From Lasiosphaeris hirsuta (Eukaryota > Ascomycota > Sordariomycetes > Sordariales > Lasiosphaeriaceae), in NCBI GenBank assembly GCA_030549175.1, contig JAUKUA010000009.1, forward strand, positions 124,001 to 188,000: DNA of 64,000 nt. The letters are read 5' to 3'. Positions 36,302-47,316 of this stretch are shown here, piece after piece. Position numbers and translations under genes: made by a program. The notes below the pieces were generated by a model. It did no database searches and was not told the DNA's origin. It saw nothing but the letters and a program-made list of their open reading frames with translations. The number at the start of each line of letters is the position of its first letter. The stretch's first letter is position 1.

Positions 36302-37422
36302 AACGTTAGGAAATAACAATAACTGAATCAGAAACAGATGAATCAGACGATTCTGCAGCCTCCTTGCAAGTGCGCGCATTATGGCCAGGCTTACCGCACA
36401 CCCCACAACACCGAATCTTCGTATGAGACCCCCCTGCTCCACCACCACTTTGTCGTATTTCTTGGGCTAACTGCTCACCCACAGCCTTCTGATCCAGTAG
36501 ATCCTATGCCTCCTATACAGTAAGTGACCCTCCAAGCCGTACACGTGTTTTTTTAGCCCTCCGTCGCTTACTAAGCCCCTCATTAGCCTTGCGTAGTGCC
36601 GAGACCTCAGTACGTAAAAGAGCCACCTCGTATATTACAGCCATTGTACCTTTGGCTAGTCGATCTACAGTAGTGAACATTGGGGTTAGAGAGCTGCCCT
36701 GATGGTTAGAAATTCGAGTTTTAATAAGTGCTAATTGTGAGGTAGCCTCTCGAGGGTTATGTGGCGTTTGGGAGACCTAAGGTAGTGTGGTGGTTAGGTC
36801 TGGTACTAGGGGTGTTAGGGTTCGAATACGTACATCCAGCTTAGATATTACCCTTTCTGGGTCGTACGGTATAAGGCCAGCTCCGGCAAAGCCTCCCTAG
36901 ATATTCTTTTCTGTGATTGAAGTAGAAAACGCTTCTTTAAACCTATAAAGAAACTCCAGCTTGCTAATGTGTATAATACTTATCCGTATATACTACTTAA
37001 CCTCATGACTATACACCTTCTTTAGCGGCCCAAAGTAGCTAACATTTAGTAGCTGAAGTAGGTACGAGGCGTGTGGAGGTATATAGAGCGTAATGATATT
37101 TTATTCTTAGTAGTAGGTCTCGAATTCTTCGGAGTGGTAACTCTCGTGGCTATCAAGGATTAAAAGCTGATATTTACCCTTTGTACGAGACGTAGTATAT
37201 AGATCGAAATACCGAATCTAATCTATACCTTTTTTATTCGTAATCTAGCCATTATTAGTTATTATAATATACTAGGTAGCCGGAAGGTCATATTCTTTAT
37301 ACTAGTTAGCAAGGTAATATTACGTAACTAAGATAATAAATAGTAAGATAGCCTAGCCTTAAGCATTTACTCCCTAGATAACTATAGCCTACTCTCGATT
37401 ACTAGGCTAGGCCTATTTAGCC
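36302..37422 (-). pseudogene. Transposase of element B, C-terminal part
   Basis: On the minus strand this holds the second and third catalytic sites (ILDSHES; then LLQLLNVSYF, where the third Asp has become Asn), the coiled coil (LLRTEVSALRKANEGLSKR) and the zinc knuckle CCGVCGKPGHNARTC. Several TAG codons interrupt the central part. The segment from about 36302 to 36700 is almost undamaged. It joins, across the gypsy insertion, to the N-terminal part at 46140-46696. Confidence 0.85.
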
Positions 37423-38741
37423 TGTCACACTGGTAGGCTCACCTAGGTCAACAGGGTCACTGACCTCCTTGACCGAGCCCTACACCAGCGGCACGAACCA
37501 CACACAAGAAGCACATACCCATTGACCCACGAACATCCGTCATGGATCACGTGGATAAGGGAACCATCACAGAGAGATAGCCACAGTGTGGTTCAACCTC
37601 AGCAACGTGTGGCTTGTGGCCTATTTAGCCAACACGTAGGTCAGCAGATTCTCCTGAAGTACCCACGGGTTACGACGGAATGCCCAAAACCACTCACAAG
37701 CCAAAGTAGCCGTATAACGGACCTCGCCCGCGCTAGGTAACGTCATCAGACTTCAGATTTGTCATGGACGAGCTATTCAACCTTAGTATCGTGGTCAGGG
37801 CCTGTATAGTCAGCCCAGACCCTACAGCTGGTCTTTCGAATCATGGACCTTCCCGTTATTGCTGGCATTCCTTTGGAAGACTTGGAACCCGACGTTCTCC
37901 GGAGTCTAGCTTTAGTGGTGATAGGTGGTCGCGACCCCCGTGTGTGAGTCACGAAGGGAACCGTTGCTGTGACAAACGTTAGCCTTGGGACTTAGCGGCT
38001 TATGGCTAACGTAAGTACTAAGGATGTGAAGGAACACCTATAGTAATGGATACCATGCCGTTAGAGTTGTATAGATAAGTACTAATACCGGCCATGGACC
38101 GACGTATGATAGGCCGGCTTTACTTGGCTTGTAGCCACGGATTTGTAGGGCGTGAGAGACAGGTGGCTAGAAAGGGGATTTAGGACCGACGGGTAGCTAA
38201 GAGAATCCTTCAGGTATTTTAGTATCCTTGTATCTTATACATAGCCTTCCATAAGTAGGACAGGTATGTTACGATGGATCCTCGAGAGGAAGAAGCTTCC
38301 TAGTTCTCTTTAGACAAACCTAGAAAGATTATCAGCTAAACTTCAGTAAAGCTAAGAGGTAATATAACCTTGTAAACCCTTCTGTTTCTCTTAACTTATA
38401 ACTACGAAGTATTATATCTTATCTTCTGTTAGATCATTCTATCTTCCTGAACCTCCTTCTCCCTGGCTCTTTACTACTTTATATTATGATAGTTAACTCC
38501 CTTACCGTTCTGTTTTAAATCTCTGAATCGGACCTTATACTTATTAGCCTTGTGAAGATTAAGTCCCTAAGTTTATCGTGTAAAAGCTTTGAACTAGACT
38601 AACAGTAATTGTCGGGATAGTTTGTTAAACGGTTAAGTCGAAAGTTAGGAAAAGGTTAAAGTTCTATAGTCTAACTCTTTATTTGATATCTTACCTTATA
38701 GTTATTATATCCCAGACCTTCGTAGGCTAGCTTGTGTTATA
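37423..38741 (+). repeat. Left LTR of the gypsy element
   Basis: 1,319 bp, TGTCAC to TGTTATA. It aligns without gaps to the right LTR. Its first third keeps C and G where the right copy has T and A; its last third is the more mutated copy. Confidence 0.93.
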
Positions 38742-38792
38742 AATAATCTTTCTTTTTCCAAAAATACCTTCTTACCTACCATACTATTCACG

Positions 38793-41100
38793 ATGGCTGG
38801 TAACCCTATATCATACTTAACCGTACTCCGGGGACGGGAAACCGAACCTAACTCCGGAACCGATCTTATGATCTAGGAACCTTCCGTAATAGAAATATAA
38901 ACTATTAAGAAGTTTCTTATATTACTATTAAGCTCTGAAATCCTCGTTAAACTACCTTAATAGTTTATTTACTTCTATAATCAGGTTACTAAAGCCTATA
39001 AGAAACTTTACTTCTTTGTTAACAATACATACGAAGATAAGGAAAGGCTCGATTTACTTACCTCGATATTTATTACCTTAGTTACTAACTATCAGTCAAT
39101 GGTATAACATGTTAAGACAAACTAATACGTCCTTAAAAATACTTGGTAAGAATTAGAAGTATCTTATACTACCTTCGGTATCGAGGTTAACTAAAAATTG
39201 GCTCAGTTTACTACCTAAATAGCCTAACATAAAAAATCCCTCAACCTTATTGTTACACGTATAGAAGCCCTCCATAAGAAAATTACTAAACAAAAGTTAC
39301 GGTAAGTATAATAAGTACGAGACTAGGAAGTAAGGGTTAGGGAATAAAACGCCGAGCTTATCTAAGTTAAGAAACTCCTTCGAATTTAAGAAGAAAAGTA
39401 AGCTTGATAAGACTACTATAACACGGAATTTAGCCATTAGTCTACCACGGCCTAAAGTTAGCTTAATTCTCTCATGGTACTCTAACAACCTAGAGTATCA
39501 CGAATCCCAAAGGACTAAGAATTGTTCGATTAGCTTAAGGCCTATTCTAATAACCTTATCGAAGAAGCCCTTATATCAAGATTGACACGGGTAGGGCCTT
39601 ATAATAAAGAACAAATCATCTAGAGGGCTATGACACGTTTATAGAAAACCCTATCTGTTAAACCCTCACGATAGCCGTTATAACCGTCTAAAAAATCTAT
39701 ATCTACACGGTACTTCGACTAGAACGAAGACCCTCTCTCAGATCATAACCTCTAAAGAAGGGCTACCCGAGAAATCTCGGCACGAGCCCAGAGGTAAGTT
39801 AATAACATATAAAATTCCGATACTAGAATGAGAAGTGGGAATATAGGAAGAAACTTACCTCCTTACCACGTTAAGATAGGTATCTTATCTCCTCTAGACG
39901 ATAGTAATAATAATAACGACTTAGATGACGACTTCTATCATACGAGTCTATCTCCCGGACTACCAAGAGGCCTACTTAGGCCCCCGGGACCCCCAGGACC
40001 TTAGGGTCTGGGATCCCAGAGTCCTTCACTCCCACGTGACCCTATGGCAATCTTCCTCGACCTTATCTAAACTAATCAAGACCTAATTCGTAACAATACT
40101 AACGCGATTCGGAAATCCCGTAGTCAAGGTACCACCATAACTATAACGAAACCCGAAAAGTACAATAGAAAGGATAAAAGTGAGTTTAAGACATGGTAAC
40201 ACTCCATCAAGGAGTACTTCAATGTCTATGAACGAAGTTTCCTCAGTGACAAGGCTAAGATTGGCTTTGTCGGTACTTTTATTAAAGGTACTACCTTCGA
40301 ATGGCATTAGAAAAGAGGAACCTAGATTAAAAAGCTTAGCCTAGTAGATTAATAAAATAACTATACTACTACTATAGTCAAACGTTTCCGTGACCTAGTA
40401 CGAAGAGCTAAGGACTATGAAGCTATAAAGGCCCTAACCTATAACAAAGATATAAACGAATATGTGACTAAGTTTTAAGAACTTAATTATACCGTCGATC
40501 TCAGTAGCTAGGCCTTACAATCGCTAGTCACTAACACTATCTTTGACGTCATAATAGACTTGATCTATTCGTATACGAAATATCTCCCTACCGATAACGC
40601 CGACTTCCTCGAAGCTATCGTCACTACTAGCTTAATTTATAAAGATAAAATGAAAAACCGTGAAATCAATCGTAAAGCCAAGTAGGGAAAAGGAAAGTCT
40701 ACTTCAAGTAACAAGGAACGCTCGAAAAAGGACAGTCATCAAGAGGAAACTAATACCTCTAGCTCCTGTCTATATCCGGTACCTATGAAAGGAAAACCTA
40801 AGAAAGGTTTAAAGCGGAAGTAATAGGATAAAAAGGACAACCCCTCGGTACCTACCCGAACAAAGTACTAGTAGACTTACAAAGAGGCTGTCGTCGGGAT
40901 AGAACAAGCCGAAATTAACAAACATAAGGTAAGTAAGAGATATTACTATTATAGATATTAAGGCTATAACACTTTTAAATGTTATAACGGGAAAACTAAG
41001 GATAGTAAAGATATCCTTAAGTTACTTAGGAAGATCTCTGGAGTTAAGACTAAATATAGAAGAGATAAGAATGAGAATAAAGATACTTCGCCCTAATTAT
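38793..41100 (+). pseudogene. Gag-like region of the gypsy element
   Basis: An ATG at 38793 opens a heavily interrupted reading. The capsid-like core lies at about 40020-40690, with a Pro/Gly-rich stretch just before it (near 39950-40030). A zinc-knuckle relic lies near 40940-40985, where Cys codons have become Tyr (TGT to TAT). Whether 38793-39800 is part of gag or a separate leader frame is unclear. Confidence 0.7.
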
Positions 41101-41339
41101 CAAAGAAGGCTAAAGTCTTTGCCGTAATAGAGAAAGACTATCCCGAGCTTTTCCCTCGTATTATTAAACTATCTGATAGTAAAGATACATCGGATTTTTA
41201 ACAGATACCTTAAAACTCATAGTATCGGAAATTGTACCTTGACCCGCCGTAACCTTTGCCAAAAAGCATACCAACCATAATACGGAGGAACCCTCTCGTA
41301 AGAAGGTTAAACGAGACTATGAATCATATTACGGTACTC

Positions 41340-44300
41340 GTAAGATCGTCCCTATGACTATCGTCTATTATGGAGCTAAGGAAATTCCCGTCTAAGTACT
41401 CTTAGATCCTAGTACCTCTAACCCGGTCATAAGTAAAAACCTTGTCAGAAAATGAAATATCTCTCACGTGTATAAAACAATTCTAAAACCCTTAGAAGCC
41501 TTTAATGGAATTATCAACCTTAAATCAGGTAAGGAGTATACTAAGGAAATCATTCTATGGTACTAGGTAGAATACTTCTCTTATATTACGTTCGAAATCT
41601 CTCCCCTTGACGTAAAATACGATATCCTTCTTCCATACTAGTGGCTATAATAGTACTAGCCGGACTACCTATGGGATCTTAATATATCGAAAGTAGCTTT
41701 TAGTTCCGACTACTGTCGACGAAACTGTACTTTCTTTACGATCTTAGGAAATAAAAGCTCTATCGTAAATGTCACGACTTCCTATAAAATCTCCGAAAGA
41801 TTTAAGACCTTTACCCCCTTGGTATCTCCTAAAACGGCCTAACGGTTACTAGATCACCAGCCTTGGGACCATATAATTAATATCATCGAAGATGAAAAAC
41901 TCCCATAGGAACCTCTTTACCCTATGTTACCTTTAGAAAAGAAGATCTTCTACAAATGGTTAGACTAAATGTTAAAGGAAGGTAAAATATAGAAATTAAA
42001 ATCACTGTGTTTATTACCTATCTTCTTTATAGATAAGGAAGTATCGTTAGAAAAGGTAGCTACGAGGGACTTGGAGAACCTCCATCCCGTAGTCGACTAT
42101 CAAAAGATCAACGAACGAACCGTTAAGAACCGTTACCCGTTGCCGCTAATTACCGAACTATAAGATACCTTCGTTAAGTCTGTTATTTTTATAAAGATAG
42201 ACTTAAAATCGGGTTTTAACTTAATTCGGATGAAAAAAGGGTACGAGTAGAAAATAACGTTTCGAACTTATTATGGTTTCTTCGAGTTTAACGTAATGTT
42301 CTTCGGCCTTATTAACGCTCCTACTACCTTCCAAGATATAATAAATTATATCTTTCGAGACTTTATCGATTAAGGCCTCCTGTCCTACATTAACGACTTC
42401 CTCATTTATATAAGTTTTAAAATAGAATATGATAAAATTGTCGTTAAAGTCCTTAAGCGACTTTAGAAGTATAACCTAGTTATTAACCCTACTAAATATA
42501 TATAGGATATTAAGAAATTAGAATATCTAGGTTATATTATTAGTACTAAAGGTATCGTAATATCAAAGGATAAGGTAGAATGTATCCTTTCGTAAGAACA
42601 GCTAAAATCGGTAAAAGGAGTCTAGTAATTTAATAGATTTACGAACTTCTATAGGTGTTACATCAAGGGCTATTTACGTATTACTAAGTTACTCACTGAT
42701 TCTATAAACCTTACTTAGAAAACCTAGACTTGGAATAACTAGATAAACGTGACATTTAAAGTGTTAAAGAAAGCTTTTACTAAAGCCCCTGTTCTAGTCT
42801 ATTTCGACCTTAATAAACTACCTATTATCAAACCTAATATATTAGATTATGTATTAAAAGAAATAATATTATAGAAGTAAGATAACGGTAAGATATATCT
42901 TATAACTTTCTACTTAAGAAAGTTAATTTCCATGGAAATTAACTACGAGATCTATGATAAGGAACTCTTAGTAATAGTTAATTGTTTCTAGCGTTAGAGA
43001 CACTATCTTGAGGGTACTAAATATCGTATCGAAGTCTTCTCGGACTATCGTAATTTAAAATACTTCTAGATTACTAAGGTCCTTAACCGCTACTAGACCC
43101 GATAGGCCTAGTAGCTTACTACCTTCGACTTCGTTATTAATTTCTATCCTGGCATATAGAATACTAAGGTAGATACTTTCTTACGGTACGAAAAGTATCT
43201 TCCTAAAGGGGGAGATAAAAACCAACTAATAACCTTTGTTTTGAATAAAGGACATTTTTCCTATTCGGAGGTCCTAACATTTATACTTTTAAAGGTACGT
43301 CTCTATAGTATTTTAATACCAAAATAAAACGAAGAATTCTTTGAGTAGATCAAAGCTACTATTCCCACAGACGAAACTTATCAAAAGGTTTTAGTTTCCC
43401 TTGGAAAAGACGTAACTAACGAAGACGGAATCTTATTTATGAAGAATCGTATCTAGATCCTTAATAACAAGGAACTTAAGATCTAGATCATCTACTCCGA
43501 ACACGATACCAAAGTAATAGGCCACATAGATATAGATAAGACCGTTGAACTTATCAGACGGTATATATTCTAGCAAAACCTCGAGAAAGACGTCGCTGAC
43601 TTTGTACGCTCTTATCATAAGTATCAAAGTAACAAGCTAAGACATTATCTTTCTTTTAGACTACTTTATCTTATTAAGTTAGAATACTTTCCCTAGAGGC
43701 TCATTTCAATAGACTTCATAACGGACCTTCCTCTCTCTAACAGATATAGTTCTATCTGGGTCATTGTCGACATCTTTATTAAAATAGTATACTTTATTCC
43801 TTTAAAGGACGATGTTAAGAAGACAGAAGACTTGATCTTAATCTTTACCTATAAATGTTAGAAATATTACGACATATCCTCTGGTATCATCTCTGATCGG
43901 AACTTACGATTTAACATAAGCCTTTAATACGACTTTCTTAAACATATCGAAGTTAAGCTAAAGATGTTAACCTCGTTCTACCCTAAAACAGATAGTTAGA
44001 CCGAACGTCTTAATTAATATATCGAGGCCTACCTTAGAGCCTTCATTAACTACGAGATAAATAACTAAGATACCCTGTTACCTATAGCCGAATTCGCGTA
44101 GAATAACACCAGATCGACTTCCACTGGCAACTCTCCTTTCTACGCTAACTATAGATACTATCTAGCCACTAATAATCTATCTAACGAATCTACGTATAAC
44201 CCGTATAACGAAATCATAGTATATTAAATGACAACGGTCTATAAGAACCTCTACGAAACTCTTAAAGAATCTCGGAAACGGATGAAGAAGTACGTAGATA

Positions 44301-44720
44301 GGAAGCGAACGGAAGTACCCTCTTTTAAAGAAAGACAACTGGTGATACTTGACGTATAGAATATTAGGACTAAGAGACCTTCTAAGAAATTAGACAGAAA
44401 GTTACTTAGCCTATTTAAGATCTTTAAGGTAATATCTCCTATAGCCGTGAAACTCGAACTCCCGGAGCGTTAGAAAATTTATCTTACCTTCCACGTCTTC
44501 CTCATTAAACCTTTCTAAACCGGCTCCTAGCCGATCCCTGACCTTATTTAGATCTTAAAATAAGTAAGAGACGTTTACCTTGAGAAATTCGTAGTAGAGG
44601 AAATCATAAACTCCCGTACTAAGAAAAGGGTAGTAGAATATCTCGTCAAATGGGATAGATACCCCGAGGAAAAAGATTAGACTTAGGAACCTTATAAGTA
44701 CTTCTCTGACATCTAGGAAC
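41340..44720 (+). pseudogene. Pol region: protease, RT, RNase H, integrase, chromodomain
   Basis: Protease relic near 41397-41430 (active-site triad read as Asp-Pro-Ser). Reverse transcriptase spans about 41945-42590; the YxDD box at 42386-42397 reads Tyr-Ile-Asn-Asp, so the first catalytic Asp is lost by a G-to-A change. RNase H lies at about 42720-43150. The integrase zinc-binding region is at about 43500-43640, with both Cys changed to Tyr, and the catalytic core at about 43690-44220. A chromodomain at about 44575-44710 (EYLVKWDRYPEE) marks the chromovirus branch; such domains bind histone marks and direct insertion. The loss is by transitions typical of RIP. Confidence 0.88.
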
Positions 44721-44815
44721 TTTAGGACTTCTACGTCAAATACCTATGTAAGCCTAAGGATCCTAGGGTTATTAACCTTAGGACTCGAGGCGAGTCTTCC
44801 TAAGAGGGGAGATAG

Positions 44816-46134
44816 TGTTATATTAGTAGGCTTACCTAGGTTAACAGGGTTACTGACTTTCTTAACCAAGCCCTATATCAGCGGTACGAACTATACATAA
44901 GAAGTATATACCCATTAACCTACGAACATCCGTTATAGATCACATAGATAAGGGAACTATCACAGAGAGATAGCTACAATATGGTTCAACCTTAGTAACA
45001 CGTAGCTTGTAGCCTATTTAGCTAACACATAGGTTAGTAGATTCTTCTAAAGTACCTACGGGTTACGACAAAATACCTAGAACTACTCATAAGCCAAAGT
45101 AGCCGTATAACAGACCTTACCTATGCTAAGTAACGTTATTAGACTTTAGATTTGTCATAGACGAGCCATTTAACCTTAGTATTGTAGTCAGGGCTTACAT
45201 AGTCAGCCTAGACCCTGTAGCTAGTCTTTCGAATCATAGACTTTCCCGCTATCGCTAGTATTCCTTTGGAAGACTTAGAACCCGACGTTCTCCGGAGTTT
45301 AACTTCAGTAGTGATAGGTGGTCGTGACCCCCGTGTATAAGTCACGAAGGAAACCGTTATTATAACAAACGCTAACCTTAGGACTTAGCGGCTTATAGCT
45401 AACGTAAGTACTAAGGACGTGAAGAAATACCTACAGTAATAGATACTATACCGCTAGAGCTATATGGATAAGTACTAATATCGGCCATGGACCAACGTAT
45501 GATAGGCCGGCTTTACTTAGCTTATAGCCACGGATTTGTAGGGCGTAAGAGACGGGCGGCTAGAAAGGAGATTCGGGACCGACGGGCGGCTAAGAGGATC
45601 CTTCAGATATTTTGGTATCCTTATATCTTGTACATAACCTTCCATAAGTAGGACAGGTACGTTACGATGGATCCTCGAGAGGAAGAAGCTTCCCAGTTCT
45701 CTTTGGACAAACCTAAAAAGATTATCAGCTAAACTTTAGTAAAGCTGAGGGGTAATATAACCTTATGAACCCTTCTGTTTCTCCTGACTTGTAACTACGA
45801 AGTATTGTATCTTATCTTCTATTGGATCATTCTATCTCTCTGAACCTCTTTCTCCCTGGCTTTCTACCACTTTACATTGCGACAGTTAACTCCCTCACCG
45901 TTCTGTTCTAAACCTCTGAATCGGACCTTGTACTTATTAGCCTTGCGAAGATCAAGTCCCTAAGTTCATCGTGTGAAAGCTCTGAACTAGACCAACAGCA
46001 ATTGTCGGGGTGGTTCGCTGAACGGTTGAGTCGAGAGTTAGGAAAAGGTTAAAGCTCTGCAGTCTGACTCTTCATTCGATATCTCACCTTGTGGTTGTCA
46101 CACCCCAGACCTTCGTGGGCTGGCCTGTGTTACA
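44816..46134 (+). repeat. Right LTR of the gypsy element
   Basis: 1,319 bp, TGTTAT to TGTTACA. Its first third is strongly T/A-shifted relative to the left LTR, and its last third is the better preserved copy. Confidence 0.93.
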
Positions 46135-46139
46135 TAGCC

Positions 46140-46696
46140 CTACCACGGTTATTTAAGATAGTAACTACTATAATAGAGGTAATAATACCTATCATAAAGT
46201 TAGTCTCGTCGAAATTATAAGTATCTTCATCAAGGATACCGTACTTAACCTTCATGTTATGTACAAGGGTAAACCACTCGCTAATAATCTTCGGATCTTC
46301 GCATTTGGCCCTTTAGTAGTCGTATTTACGCGATAAACGTGTCCGGAGCTCTGGTTGACGTTTGACGAAGTTGTAAGCCCAGAGCTTACCGACAGAGGTC
46401 ACGTCACGTTCGCGTAACAGTCGGTTAGCCATATCTTCCACGTAACAAAGCCGAGGGCGGAATGCGCGTGTACATAGCTCGATTATGTACTAAACAATCG
46501 TATTCTCTTCTAAATCGGTCAGTTTACGTGAGTTGGCTGGAATATCGCGTCGTACAGGCCGGCCGGCGCGTCGGCGTCGAAGGGTATCTTTATCGACGTC
46601 GTAGATCCGAGCTATAGCTCGGACTTTAAGTTTTGGGTCTTTTTGAAGAGCTCTGAGGGCTAGGTTTATCCTAGCCTCGTACGAGGGTATTGCCAT
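46140..46696 (-). pseudogene. Transposase of element B, N-terminal part
   Basis: The ATG at 46696 starts MAIPSYEARINLALRAL and the helix-turn-helix VRAIARIYDVDKDTLRRRR, followed by RRDIPANSRKLTDLEENTIV, which is nearly identical to element A. The frame then meets a stop and continues through the CENP-B-like region to the first catalytic site (NFDET) near 46200. The gypsy element interrupts it at 46134. Non-functional. Confidence 0.87.
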
Positions 46697-46751
46697 CGTT
46701 CGTTGTGGTAGAATTTGGTGTTTTGTGTGAAGGTGGGGTGTCACGTTGAAA

Positions 46752-46795
46752 AGTGGCGCACTCGCTTATATGGCGCACTCGCTTATAAAGTACGT
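46752..46795 (-). repeat. Right TIR of pogo element B
   Basis: Inverted copy of the left TIR with the same TGCGCC hexamer in both units. The TA duplicate follows. Confidence 0.92.
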
Positions 46796-46797
46796 TA

Positions 46798-46997
46798 GGA
46801 GTAATATATATCCCATGTACGCAGGGGATTTCCATCTAAAATTGCCTCATAGATCCTATAGTGGCAAGGTACGCCGTATTATAAGGAGGCGGTATAACTA
46901 TCGTCACAGGGGCCAAGTAGCTAGTATCTAGCGATTAGGCATGTAGTTGTTAGAATAACTACCTTCGTATATCTATATTCGTTATTAATCTATTCTA
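46798..46997 (-). mobile_element. Continuation of pogo-like element C
   Basis: Minus-strand reading across the excised element B joins this piece to 36216 and downward (VPCHYRIYEAILDGNPLRTWD...). It represents the coding part just upstream of the insertion site. It ends at or before TA|GGGGGGCAC at 46998. Confidence 0.5.
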
Positions 46998-47316
46998 GGG
47001 GGGCACTACCCTTTTGATACGGGGGCACTATCGGGGGGCACTTGGTTGATATTGTCGGTCATGTTTCGTTAGACTACCCCTAGTATTAGAACCACTAAAA
47101 TTGCCATATGAAAAGTGTTAGTTAAACCGGTGTATCAATTAACCTTACGTAAACTATGAAAAATAACGTAAACACCATTAATATCGCCAAATCCTAGTTC
47201 ATCTCCCAGCAACTTTCTAGAGTAACAAGCACCTTGTCTTGGTCTATTATTTCATAGATCTCTTCAAGCATAGTACAAAGGGCGGAATCTCTTGTACGTG
47301 CTCTTTCCGTTGACCT
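46998..47316. repeat. Terminal fragments related to element C
   Basis: GGGGGCACT recurs three times within about 45 bp (46998, 47021, 47033). The last copy starts a stretch (GGGGGGCACTTGGTT) that is a diverged direct repeat of the element C end at 35339 over roughly 150 bp. This looks like remains of one or two more copies of the same family. The 3' end of the DUF3433 gene follows. Confidence 0.5.

Larger units (their letters stand above)
37423..46134 (+). mobile_element. Ty3/gypsy chromovirus LTR retrotransposon (8,712 bp), RIP-damaged
   Basis: Two LTRs of identical length (1,319 bp) start TGT and end (T/C)A, flanked by the 5 bp duplication TAGCC (37418-37422 and 46135-46139). A purine-rich tract (AAGAGGGGAGATA) directly precedes the right LTR. 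The interior has gag, protease, reverse transcriptase, RNase H, integrase and a C-terminal chromodomain in that order, the order of Ty3/gypsy chromoviruses. Stop codons and changed catalytic residues are everywhere, so it cannot move on its own. I could not identify a tRNA primer site after the left LTR. Confidence 0.95.
36217..46795 (-). mobile_element. Pogo/Fot-type element B, split by a gypsy retrotransposon
   Basis: Perfect TIRs of about 45 bp lie at both ends, flanked by TA (36215-36216 and 46796-46797). Without the insertion the element is about 1,862 bp, nearly the same as element A. Each TIR has the same plan as in A (ACGTACTTTATA plus two units), but the unit is ATAAGCGAGTGCGCC instead of ATAAGCGAGCCGGAC. 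The transposase is on the minus strand: its start is at 46696 and its end near 36302. The chromovirus at 37423-46134 lies within the DDE domain. Terminal parts are well preserved and the middle is RIP-damaged, as in element A. Confidence 0.93.

Noticed and set aside
37522..37982. Two plus-strand frames of 72 codons
   Set aside because: They lie within the left LTR and are open by chance in the well-preserved part of it.
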